From Pseudomonadota bacterium (GTDB lineage: Bacteria > Pseudomonadota > Gammaproteobacteria > Xanthomonadales > Xanthomonadaceae), in assembly GCA_023425225.1 (NCBI GenBank), contig JAFADB010000158.1:1-13373 (forward strand): a DNA stretch of 13,373 nucleotides, in the 5' to 3' direction. This document shows, in pieces, positions 7,099-13,328 of the stretch. The notes below the pieces were generated by a model. The model saw only the letters and a list, made by a program, of their open reading frames with translations. It was not told the origin of the DNA and ran no database searches. The stretch's first letter is position 1. Each line of letters opens with the position of its first letter. The translations under genes and the position numbers were made by a program.

Positions 7099-7818
7099 AT
7101 GACGCATTCCTTTTCCGGACAACGCGCCCTCGTCGTCGGCGGCAGCTCGGGCATCGGCGAGGCCGTCGCCAAGGCGTTCGCCGAGGCCGGCGCGCAGGTC
7201 ACCATCGCCTCGCGCAGCCAGGCCAAGCTGGATGCCGCCGCCGGCCGCATCGGCCATGGCGTGCAAACGGCGGTGCTGGACACCACCGACGACGCGGCGG
7301 TGGAGGCGTTCTTCGCCGGCGCCGGCAGCTTCGACCACATCGTCGTCAGCGCCGCGCAGACGCCGGGCGGACCGGTGCGCACGCTGCCGCTGGAGGACGC
7401 GTACCAGGCCATGCAGAGCAAGTTCTGGGGCGCCTACCGGGTGGCGCGCGCGGCCAGGATCAATGAGCGCGGGACGCTGACCTTCATCTCCGGCTTCCTC
7501 AGCGTGCGTCCGGGCAACTGGGTGCTGCAGGGCGCGATCAACGCCGCGCTGGAGTCGCTGGGCCGTGGCCTGGCGCTGGAGCTGGCGCCGCACAAGGTCC
7601 GCGTCAACACCGTCTCGCCGGGCATGATCGCCACCCCGCTGTGGAGCGGGATGAACGAGGCCGCGCGCCAGGCCATGTACGACAAGGCCGCGGCCACGCT
7701 GCCCGCGCGGGCGATGGGGCAGCCGCAGGACATCGCCAACGCGGTGCTGTTCCTGGCCGCCACGCCCTATGCCACGGGTTCGACCGTGCTGGTCGATGGC
7801 GGTGGCGCGATCGCATGA
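7099..7818 (+). CDS. SDR-fold protein lacking catalytic Tyr and Lys
   Basis: A 239-residue protein of the short-chain dehydrogenase/reductase fold. The dinucleotide-binding turn GGSSGIG is at 14-20 and the C-terminal VNTVSPGMIATPLW and GSTVLVDGG are standard. The active site is not: Ser131 is kept, but the Tyr 13 residues later is Gln144 and the Lys 4 further on is Asn148 (WVLQGAINAALE), while the NNAG strand reads SAAQ (84-87) and the Asn before it on helix 4 is Lys108. It may be a noncatalytic binding protein, use other residues, or belong to a divergent SDR subgroup with an unusual mechanism. ATG 7099 has GGAG at 7087-7090. The frame is open further upstream, but the Rossmann fold begins at this ATG. 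The next gene overlaps by 4 bp (ATGA), so the two are translationally coupled. Confidence 0.9.
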   Translation: MTHSFSGQRALVVGGSSGIGEAVAKAFAEAGAQVTIASRSQAKLDAAAGRIGHGVQTAVLDTTDDAAVEAFFAGAGSFDHIVVSAAQTPGGPVRTLPLEDAYQAMQSKFWGAYRVARAARINERGTLTFISGFLSVRPGNWVLQGAINAALESLGRGLALELAPHKVRVNTVSPGMIATPLWSGMNEAARQAMYDKAAATLPARAMGQPQDIANAVLFLAATPYATGSTVLVDGGGAIA

Positions 7819-9104
7819 GTGACGGAGCCTCCCGCCCGGCCGCCGCCGGCACGACGCACACCGCCTCCCCTCCCGCACGCGGCACACGCATGCCGCCGGC
7901 GATCTGGGCGCTGGCGCTGGGCACCTTCGCCATCGGCGTCACCGAATTCGTCATCGCCGGGCTGCTGCCGCTGGTGGCGAACGAGTTCGGCATCTCGGTG
8001 GCGCTGGCCGGCAACCTCGCCACCAGCTACGCGCTGGGCGTGTTCGTCGGTGCCCCGGCCGTGGTCATCCTCGGCAGCCGGGTGCCGCGCAAGACCATGC
8101 TTGTGCTGCTGACCAGCGTGTTCGTGCTCGGCAACCTGGTCACCGCCGTGGCGCCTTCGTTCGGCTGGGCGCTGGCCGGGCGGGTGATCACCTCGATGAC
8201 CCACGGCGCCTTCATCGGCATCGGCGCGATCATCGCCAGCGCACTGGTGGCGCCGGAACGGCGCGCCACCGCCATCGCGCTGATGTTCACCGGCATGACC
8301 CTGGCCAATCTCGTCGGCATCCCGGCCGGCACCTGGCTCGGCCAGGTGGTGTCCTGGCGCGCCACGTTCTACGCGATCGCCGTGATCGGCGTGGCGACGG
8401 CGCTGGCGATCCTGGCCTGGGTCCCGGGCGACAGCGGACGCCGCGACGCCCCGCGCCTGGCGCGCGAACTGGCGGCCTTCGCCGACCGGCGCGTGCTGAT
8501 GTCGATGGCGATCACCGTGCTCGGGCCGGCGGCGTTCTTCACCTCGATCACCTACATCGCCCCGATGATGCGCGAGGTCGCCGGCTTCGGCGAACACGGC
8601 GTGACCGGCATCCTGTTCCTGTTCGGGCTGGGCCTGTTCCTCGGCAACCTCGCCGGCGGCAAGCTCGCCGACCGCGCGCTGATGCCGGTGCTCTACGCCA
8701 CCCTGGCCGGCCAGGCGCTGGTGCTGCTGGCGTTCTACTTCCTGGCCGGCAGCCAGGTCGCCTCGGCGATCTGCGTGTTCCTGATGGCGGCCTTCGGCTT
8801 CGCCACCGTCTCGCCGATCCAGAAGCTGGTGATGGAGAAGGCCGGTGCCGCCGGCGCGCCGAACCTGGCCTCCTCGGTCAACATCGGCATGTTCAACCTC
8901 GGCAACGCCATCGGTGCCGCGTTCGGCGGCTTCGTGATCGCGCACGGCTTCGGGCTGGCATCGCCGAACTGGGCCGCGGCGCTGCTGTCGACCGCGGCGC
9001 TGGGAGTGGCGGTGTGGCTCGGCCGCTCCGAGCGGACCGTCGGCGATCGAGCGCCGGCGGCGGCGATCCCGGGCCACCGGTGTCCCGACAATGGCGGGAA
9101 ATGA
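7815..9104 (+). CDS. DHA1-type MFS efflux transporter (AraJ/YdhP-like)
   Basis: A 429-residue major facilitator protein with about 12 membrane segments after a 26-residue polar, Pro/Ala-rich N-terminal tail. The first membrane segment, GTFAIGVTEFVIAGLLPLVA, is the signature of the AraJ/YdhP/Cml branch of drug:H+ antiporter family 1, which exports arabinose-type sugars, purines or drugs such as chloramphenicol. The loop between segments 2 and 3 (GSRVPRKTML) is a degenerate motif A. The start is the ATG at 7815, overlapping the SDR stop in ATGA; the frame extends upstream only within the SDR gene. The overlap implies equal expression with the SDR protein. The substrate is unknown; linkage to an SDR and an ABM-domain lipoprotein suggests a small organic compound, which is inference. 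Confidence 0.9.
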   Translation: MSDGASRPAAAGTTHTASPPARGTRMPPAIWALALGTFAIGVTEFVIAGLLPLVANEFGISVALAGNLATSYALGVFVGAPAVVILGSRVPRKTMLVLLTSVFVLGNLVTAVAPSFGWALAGRVITSMTHGAFIGIGAIIASALVAPERRATAIALMFTGMTLANLVGIPAGTWLGQVVSWRATFYAIAVIGVATALAILAWVPGDSGRRDAPRLARELAAFADRRVLMSMAITVLGPAAFFTSITYIAPMMREVAGFGEHGVTGILFLFGLGLFLGNLAGGKLADRALMPVLYATLAGQALVLLAFYFLAGSQVASAICVFLMAAFGFATVSPIQKLVMEKAGAAGAPNLASSVNIGMFNLGNAIGAAFGGFVIAHGFGLASPNWAAALLSTAALGVAVWLGRSERTVGDRAPAAAIPGHRCPDNGGK

Positions 9105-9224
9105 GGCCGAGGACATGTCGCAGATGGAATCCGAGTATCCAAACGTTCCCCCGCCGATTGCCGGCGCCCTGCACCGAACCGCATCAGCGCAGTCCCTTCC
9201 CTTCCCCCACCCAGGAGCTTGCCC

Positions 9225-10007
9225 ATGACCCGATTGCCGCGCCTTCCTGTCCTCGCCGCCGCGACCTCGCTGGCCCTGCTGGCCGCCTGCTCCGGTCCCG
9301 AGCAGGGCACCGCCACCACCCCGCCGACGGCCGCGACCGAGTCCACGGCGCCGGCCGACGTCGCCGAGGCGCAGGACATCGCGCTGTTCAGCACCATCGC
9401 GCTGTCGCCGGCCGCCTACGAGACCTTCGTCCCGGTCATGGAGGCGAACGTGCGCGCCTCGCGCCAGGAGCCGGGGAACGTTTCCTTCGAGGTGTTCCGC
9501 CCGGAGGACGGCACGCCGACGCTGCTGCTGTTCGAGCGCTGGAAGGACCAGGCCGCGATCGACACGCACATGCAGCAGCCGAACCTGAAGGCGGTGATCG
9601 AGGCGGTGCAGTCCACCGGCGCCCAGGCATCGGAAACCCGCGAACTGGTCGAGGTGCAGCCTTCCGGCGCCGCCAGCCGCCGTGCGCCCGCCGATCCGGC
9701 GACCTCGCGCGACGTGCTGGTGGTGCTGAAGGTCAAGCCCGAGGCCGAGGAGACCTTCCTGCAGGCCTGGCGCGACGTGTTCCCGCACGCACGGGCGGCG
9801 CCGGGCAACGCGGTGTTCGAGATCTACCGCGACACCAGGACGCCGCAGACCTACGTGCTGATCGAGCGCTGGGACAGCGCCGAACAGCACGAGGCGCACC
9901 TGGCCCAGCCGTACTCGCTGGCCCTGGACGAGGTGCTGCCGGACACGCTGGCCGGCCCGATCGTCAACGGCGAGAACCGCTTCCTCGCACACGGCGTGCT
10001 CGACTGA
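9225..10007 (+). CDS. Lipoprotein with two tandem ABM (antibiotic biosynthesis monooxygenase-like) domains
   Basis: A 260-residue secreted lipoprotein. The signal ends in the lipobox LAAC with Cys22 as the lipidated residue, and Ser at +2 suggests the outer membrane. An Ala/Thr/Pro linker (23-50) leads to two ABM-like ferredoxin-fold domains, about 52-128 and 163-239. Both show the family pattern: early beta strand, EPGNVSFEVF or APGNAVFEIY, then TLLLFERWKDQAAIDTHMQQP or YVLIERWDSAEQHEAHLAQP. ABM proteins act as cofactor-free monooxygenases, often on quinols, or as haem or small-molecule binders, and work as dimers; here the duplication may form an internal dimer. ATG 9225 is chosen because AGGAG (9213-9217) lies 7 nt upstream; the TTG at 9219 is too close. 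It lies 120 bp after the efflux gene on the same strand, perhaps the same transcript. Confidence 0.85.
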   Translation: MTRLPRLPVLAAATSLALLAACSGPEQGTATTPPTAATESTAPADVAEAQDIALFSTIALSPAAYETFVPVMEANVRASRQEPGNVSFEVFRPEDGTPTLLLFERWKDQAAIDTHMQQPNLKAVIEAVQSTGAQASETRELVEVQPSGAASRRAPADPATSRDVLVVLKVKPEAEETFLQAWRDVFPHARAAPGNAVFEIYRDTRTPQTYVLIERWDSAEQHEAHLAQPYSLALDEVLPDTLAGPIVNGENRFLAHGVLD

Positions 10008-10016
10008 CCTGCCACC

Positions 10017-10035
10017 GGCGGCGCCCGGCGCCGCC
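10017..10035 (+). terminator. GC hairpin after the ABM lipoprotein gene
   Basis: GGCGGCGC (10017-10024) pairs exactly with GCGCCGCC (10028-10035) around a 3-nt loop, starting 10 nt past the lipoprotein stop. No U-run follows. It precedes the stronger bidirectional terminator at 10111-10135 and is one of several such hairpins near stop codons in this window. Confidence 0.35.
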
Positions 10036-10110
10036 AGCCGCCGCGGCCGGCACCGCGCCCGGGCCGGGGCCCGCATCGCGCCGACCGCACCCGGAAATTA
10101 CGGACAACAA

Positions 10111-10135
10111 AAAACCCCTGGAAAGCAGGGGTTTT
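10111..10135 (-). terminator. Intrinsic terminator of tRNA-Val, probably bidirectional
   Basis: A 10-bp perfect stem (AAAACCCCTG/CAGGGGTTTT) with a 5-nt loop. On the minus strand it starts 12 nt after the tRNA 3' end and the U-run continues as UUUUUUGUUGU, a classic terminator. On the plus strand the stem ends in UUUU followed by CGUCGUUU, so it can also stop transcripts from the ABM lipoprotein gene. It separates the two convergent units. Confidence 0.85.
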
Positions 10136-10147
10136 CGTCGTTTCGCT

Positions 10148-10222
10148 TGGTGGGCGGTACAGGGATCGAACCTGTGACCCTTGCCGTGTGAAGGCAATGC
10201 TCTACCGCTGAGCTAACCGCCC
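10148..10222 (-). tRNA. tRNA-Val (anticodon CAC), CCA encoded
   Basis: On the minus strand the sequence folds as a complete tRNA. The acceptor stem is GGGCGGT (10222-10216) with ACCGCCC (10158-10152), followed by discriminator A (10151) and an encoded CCA (10150-10148). The D-arm carries TTAGCTCAGC, the anticodon stem is TTGCC/GGCAA around the loop TTCACAC, and the T-arm has GGTTCGATCC. The anticodon CAC (10190-10188) reads GUG valine codons. It has a strong promoter immediately upstream and a terminator just downstream, so it can be made independently of pilZ. Confidence 0.96.
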
Positions 10223-10238
10223 GTGTTGCGAGCCGCGC

Positions 10239-10266
10239 ATTATATAGCAGCGGCGCGGCGCGTCAA
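10239..10266 (-). promoter_or_regulatory. Sigma-70 promoter of tRNA-Val
   Basis: Minus-strand TTGACG (-35, 10266-10261) and a perfect TATAAT (-10, 10244-10239) are separated by 16 bp. The start point would be near 10232, about 10 nt before the mature tRNA 5' end. The bases after the -10 (GCGCGGC) form a GC-rich discriminator, as in growth-rate-controlled stable-RNA promoters. The -35 begins only 5 bp past the pilZ stop codon. Confidence 0.85.
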
Positions 10267-10271
10267 CGCCA

Positions 10272-10625
10272 TCACATCGTCTGGGTCGGCTTCTCGCTGT
10301 TGAGGGCGCCGGCCAGCAGGGTCTCGATGCGGTTGCGGATCGCCTCCCCCTCGCTGCCCTCGGCCAGCTGCACGCCGATGCCGGCGGTGCGGTTGCCCTG
10401 CGCGCCCAGCGGCGTCACCCACACCACCTTGCCGGCCACCGGCAGGCGGTCGCTGGAGTCGGGCAGCGTGAGCAGCAGGAACACCTCGTCGCCGAGGAAG
10501 TAGCGCTTGGGCGTGGGCACGAAGATGCCGCCGTTCTTCACGAACGGCATGTAGGCGTTGTACAGCGCGGCATTGTCGCGCACGGCCAGCGAAAGAATGC
10601 CCTGGCGGGCATTGGTGGCGCTCAT
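10272..10625 (-). CDS. pilZ: Type IV pilus assembly protein PilZ
   Basis: A 117-residue single-domain PilZ protein of the usual length. Residues such as NARQGILSLAVRDNAALYNA, FVKNGGIFVPTPKRY and FLLLTLPDSSDRLPVAGKVV closely resemble the Xanthomonas PilZ as I remember it, which binds the pilus ATPase PilB and the c-di-GMP receptor FimX and is needed for type IV pili. As in those proteins, the RxxxR and D/NxSxxG motifs of c-di-GMP-binding PilZ domains are absent, so it should not bind the nucleotide itself. The ATG (10625-10623) overlaps the holB stop as ATGA, so it is the last gene of the mltG-tmk-holB-pilZ chain. No terminator lies between it and tRNA-Val, so read-through into the tRNA is possible. 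Confidence 0.93.
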   Translation of the reverse strand: MSATNARQGILSLAVRDNAALYNAYMPFVKNGGIFVPTPKRYFLGDEVFLLLTLPDSSDRLPVAGKVVWVTPLGAQGNRTAGIGVQLAEGSEGEAIRNRIETLLAGALNSEKPTQTM

Positions 10626-11614
10626 CGTCTGTTCCCCTGCTCCATTCTCGACACTCCTGCTTTCGCCACGCCGGCCTTGCGGTTTCCTTCGCGCCAGGCC
10701 AGCAGCAACTCGGTCACCGCCAGGTCGCTGCGCACGGTGGTACGCAGCAGATCGCGGGTGCGGTTGGCCTGGTCGAACCAGGCCGCCAGCTTGTGCAAAC
10801 GCACCGGATCGGTCAAGCCGCCGTCGGAAGCCTGGGCCAGGGCCAGGTCGGCAGCATGGCACAGGCGCAGCTCGGCATGCTCGTCGCCGGTCCAGCGCTG
10901 CGCCACCTCGACCACGCCCGCGCGGCCGGCCGCGACCTGCTCCAGGTCGGCGATCACCTGCCGCCGCAACGCCAACCCGTCCTCGCGCAGCCACTGGTCG
11001 GCCAGCCCGGGATGGCCGCGGGCGGCGTCCAGCGCCTCGGCGGCGGCCGCTTCCGGGTAGCCGCGCGCCAGCAGCCAGGCCATCGACTCGGCGCGTGGCG
11101 GCAGCTTGAATTCCAACCGCTGGCAGCGGCTGCGGATGGTCGCCGGCAGGCGCGCCGGCTGCGCGCTGATCAGCCACAGGTAGCGGCCGGGCGACGGCTC
11201 CTCCAGGGTCTTGAGCAGCGCGTTGCAGGCGGAGCGGTTGATGGCGTCGGCCGGATCGACGATCACCACCTGCGCCACGCCGTACTGCGGCGTCAGCGCC
11301 AGCTTCTCGGAGATCGCGCGCACCTGTTCGATGACGATCTCGGTGCGCAGCTTGTCGCCCTTCTGGTTGGGGACGAACGACACCAGTTGCAGGTCCGGAT
11401 GGGTGCCGGCGGCGATCAGCTGCGCGTGACGCGCGCGCGTGGCCGCATCCTCGCCCTGCTCCAGCACGTGCGTAGCCAGCCGCAGCGCGACCTCGCGCTT
11501 GCCCAGCCCGGCCGGTCCGCAGATCAGCAGGCCGTGGCCGAGGCGGCCGGCATCGAGCGCGGCCACGGTCTGGTCGTAGGCGCGCTGCTGCCAAGGCGAG
11601 AACGCCGCGCTCAT
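10622..11614 (-). CDS. holB: DNA polymerase III subunit delta prime (HolB)
   Basis: A 330-residue clamp-loader subunit, close in length to E. coli delta prime (334). With gamma/tau and delta it opens the beta sliding clamp onto primed DNA. Visible are the intact P-loop GPAGLGKR (33-40), AGTHPDLQLV (69-78), the sensor stretch VVIVDPADAINRSACNALLKTLEEP split at 116-140, and the SRC motif (RSRCQ, 161-165). The four cysteines that bind zinc in the E. coli protein are missing: the equivalent stretch (about 49-70) has none. The C-terminal half (about 190-320) is the helical collar domain, less conserved. Its ATG overlaps the tmk stop (ATGA, 11614-11611) and its stop overlaps the pilZ start in the same way. 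Assignment is firm. Confidence 0.95.
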   Translation of the reverse strand: MSAAFSPWQQRAYDQTVAALDAGRLGHGLLICGPAGLGKREVALRLATHVLEQGEDAATRARHAQLIAAGTHPDLQLVSFVPNQKGDKLRTEIVIEQVRAISEKLALTPQYGVAQVVIVDPADAINRSACNALLKTLEEPSPGRYLWLISAQPARLPATIRSRCQRLEFKLPPRAESMAWLLARGYPEAAAAEALDAARGHPGLADQWLREDGLALRRQVIADLEQVAAGRAGVVEVAQRWTGDEHAELRLCHAADLALAQASDGGLTDPVRLHKLAAWFDQANRTRDLLRTTVRSDLAVTELLLAWREGNRKAGVAKAGVSRMEQGNRR

Positions 11615-12279
11615 GCCGTCTCCCCGCGGGCGACGAAGGCGGCCACCTGCGCGGCGACGTCGGCGGCCACGCCGGCCGGCGGCTGGCCGGCGTCGATCAC
11701 CCGGAAACGCCCGGGATCGTCGTGCGCGCGCTGGCGGAAGGCCTCGCGCACGCGCTCGAAGAAATCGTCGCGCTCGTTCTCGATGCGGTCCGGCCACAGG
11801 TCGCGGCCGCTGGCGCGGGCGCGGCCGACGCGCACGTCCACGTCCAGCAGCAGGGTCAGGCCGGGCAGCAGGCCGACCGCGCGCCGCTCCAGGTCGGCGA
11901 TCCACTGCGTGTCCAGGCCGCGACCGGCGCCCTGATAGGCATAGCTGGAATCGGTGAAGCGGTCGCTGACCACGTAGGCGCCGCGCGCCAGTGCCGGGCG
12001 CACCACCTCGCGCACGTGCTGGGCACGCGCGGCGAACACCAGCAGCAGCTCGGTTTCCGGCGCCAGCGGTTCCTCGACCTCCAGCGCGGGCGCGCCGCCC
12101 AACACCAGCTCGCGGATGCGCTCGGCCAGCGGCGTGCCGCCGGGCTCGCGGGTCAGCACCACGTCGTGGCCCTGCGACTGCAGCCAGTCGCGGATGGCAT
12201 TGATGGCGGTGGTCTTGCCGGCGCCTTCGCCGCCTTCCAGGCTGATGAAGCGCGGGTGCCGCAGCAGCGCCGGGGTCAT
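11611..12279 (-). CDS. tmk: Thymidylate kinase (dTMP kinase)
   Basis: A 222-residue kinase making dTDP from dTMP and ATP, an essential step toward dTTP in the cytoplasm. Motifs in order: P-loop GGEGAGKTT (16-24), TREPGGTP (43-50) for nucleotide positioning, DRFTDSSYAYQGAGRGLD (106-123) with the DRF motif and dTMP-binding residues, and the lid region near ASGRDLWPDRIENERDDFF (156-174). Its P-loop is rich in Gly and Glu in the manner of E. coli-type enzymes. The length is slightly above E. coli Tmk (213). The ATG overlaps the mltG stop (ATGA, 12279-12276), and the stop overlaps the holB start likewise, so translation is coupled on both sides. Confidence 0.96.
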   Translation of the reverse strand: MTPALLRHPRFISLEGGEGAGKTTAINAIRDWLQSQGHDVVLTREPGGTPLAERIRELVLGGAPALEVEEPLAPETELLLVFAARAQHVREVVRPALARGAYVVSDRFTDSSYAYQGAGRGLDTQWIADLERRAVGLLPGLTLLLDVDVRVGRARASGRDLWPDRIENERDDFFERVREAFRQRAHDDPGRFRVIDAGQPPAGVAADVAAQVAAFVARGETA

Positions 12280-13328
12280 GGCCGGGCCTCGGCCGGGGCC
12301 TGGCGCAAGCGCTGCAGGTAGCGCGCCACCGCGGCAGTGTGCTCGGCGTAGCTGTCGCTGAACACGTGCGCGCCGGAGCCGTCGCCGACGGCGACGAAGT
12401 ACAGGCTGCTGCCCTCGGCCGGGGCGACCGCCGCGCGCAGCGCGTCGCGCCCGGGCATGGCGATCGGGGTCGGCGTCAGCCCGGTGCGGGTATAGGTGTT
12501 GTACGGCGTGTCGGTGACCAGGTCGCGCTTGCGGATGTTGCCGTCGTAGTTCTCGATCCCGTAGATCACCGTGGGATCGGTCTGCAGCTTCATGCCCAGC
12601 TTGAGCCGGCGTGCGAACACGCCGGCGATCTGCGGCCGCTCGGCCGGCAGCGCGGTCTCCTTCTCGACGATCGAGGCCAGGATCAGCGCCTGCTCGGGCG
12701 TTTCCAGCGGCAGGTCGGGCGCGCGTGCGGCCCAGGCCTCGGCCAGCGCCTTGTCCATCGCCGCATGCGCGCGGCGCAGCAGGTCCAGGTCGGAATCGCC
12801 GCGCTGGTAGAGATAGGTCTCCGGCAGGAAGCGGCCTTCCGGATGCTGGCCGGGGAAGCCCAGCGCCTGCATCAGCGCGGCATCGTCCAGCTCCAAAGTC
12901 TCGTGCAGCAGCGGCGTGGCCGCATCCAGCGCGGCGCGCAACTGGCGGATGTTCCAGCCTTCGACCACGGTGAAGCGGTACTGGATCACCCGGCCATCGC
13001 GCATGCGCAGCAGCAGCTCGCGCGGGCTGGGCGCCGGCTGCAGCGCATACTCGCCGACCTTGAGCCTGCCGGCGGCGCCGAGCTGGCGGGCCAGCAGCTG
13101 CCATTCCACATCGTGTCCGGCATCGACACCGGCCTCGCGCAGCTTGCGCACGACCGTCTTGAGCGAGTCGCCGGAGGCGATCACCACGCTGGGCTGGCCG
13201 GTGGCGACCGGCGCGTCGGCGAACTGCTGGTAGTGACTCCAGGCCCAGGCGCCCGCACCGGCCGCCACCAGCACGAGCAGCAGCATCACCGCCACCACTG
13301 CCAGACACCCGCGCTTGACTGCCGCCAC
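12276..13328 (-). CDS. mltG: Endolytic murein transglycosylase MltG (YceG-like)
   Basis: An inner-membrane lytic transglycosylase of about 350 residues that cuts nascent glycan strands and sets their length. A short basic N-terminus is followed by one membrane segment (about 8-30), a LysM-like subdomain (about 45-115) and the YceG catalytic domain. The family motif SIVEKET carries the catalytic Glu at about residue 222 (equivalent to E218 of E. coli), followed by MKLQTDPTVIYG and TPYNTYTRTGLTPTPIAMPG, both family signatures. I prefer GTG at 13328 because GAGG (13337-13334) lies 5 nt upstream; a GTG at 13334 in the same frame is possible and adds two residues. No ATG start precedes the membrane segment. 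It is first of the visible chain and its stop overlaps tmk. pabC or fabF often precede it elsewhere; they are not visible here. Confidence 0.94.
   Translation of the reverse strand: MAAVKRGCLAVVAVMLLLVLVAAGAGAWAWSHYQQFADAPVATGQPSVVIASGDSLKTVVRKLREAGVDAGHDVEWQLLARQLGAAGRLKVGEYALQPAPSPRELLLRMRDGRVIQYRFTVVEGWNIRQLRAALDAATPLLHETLELDDAALMQALGFPGQHPEGRFLPETYLYQRGDSDLDLLRRAHAAMDKALAEAWAARAPDLPLETPEQALILASIVEKETALPAERPQIAGVFARRLKLGMKLQTDPTVIYGIENYDGNIRKRDLVTDTPYNTYTRTGLTPTPIAMPGRDALRAAVAPAEGSSLYFVAVGDGSGAHVFSDSYAEHTAAVARYLQRLRQAPAEARP

Noticed and set aside
6902..7102. 66-codon open frame overlapping the SDR start by ATGA
   Set aside because: No Shine-Dalgarno, low-complexity Ala/Gly/Pro/Arg product, and a weaker G/C preference at third positions than true genes here. 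The overlap alone is not enough.
7767..10076. Very long antisense open frame (769 codons) opposite the efflux and lipoprotein genes
   Set aside because: Its product is dominated by Arg, Gly, Ala, His and Gln with no domain, as expected of a shadow frame in high-GC DNA. The plus-strand genes there have clear family motifs.
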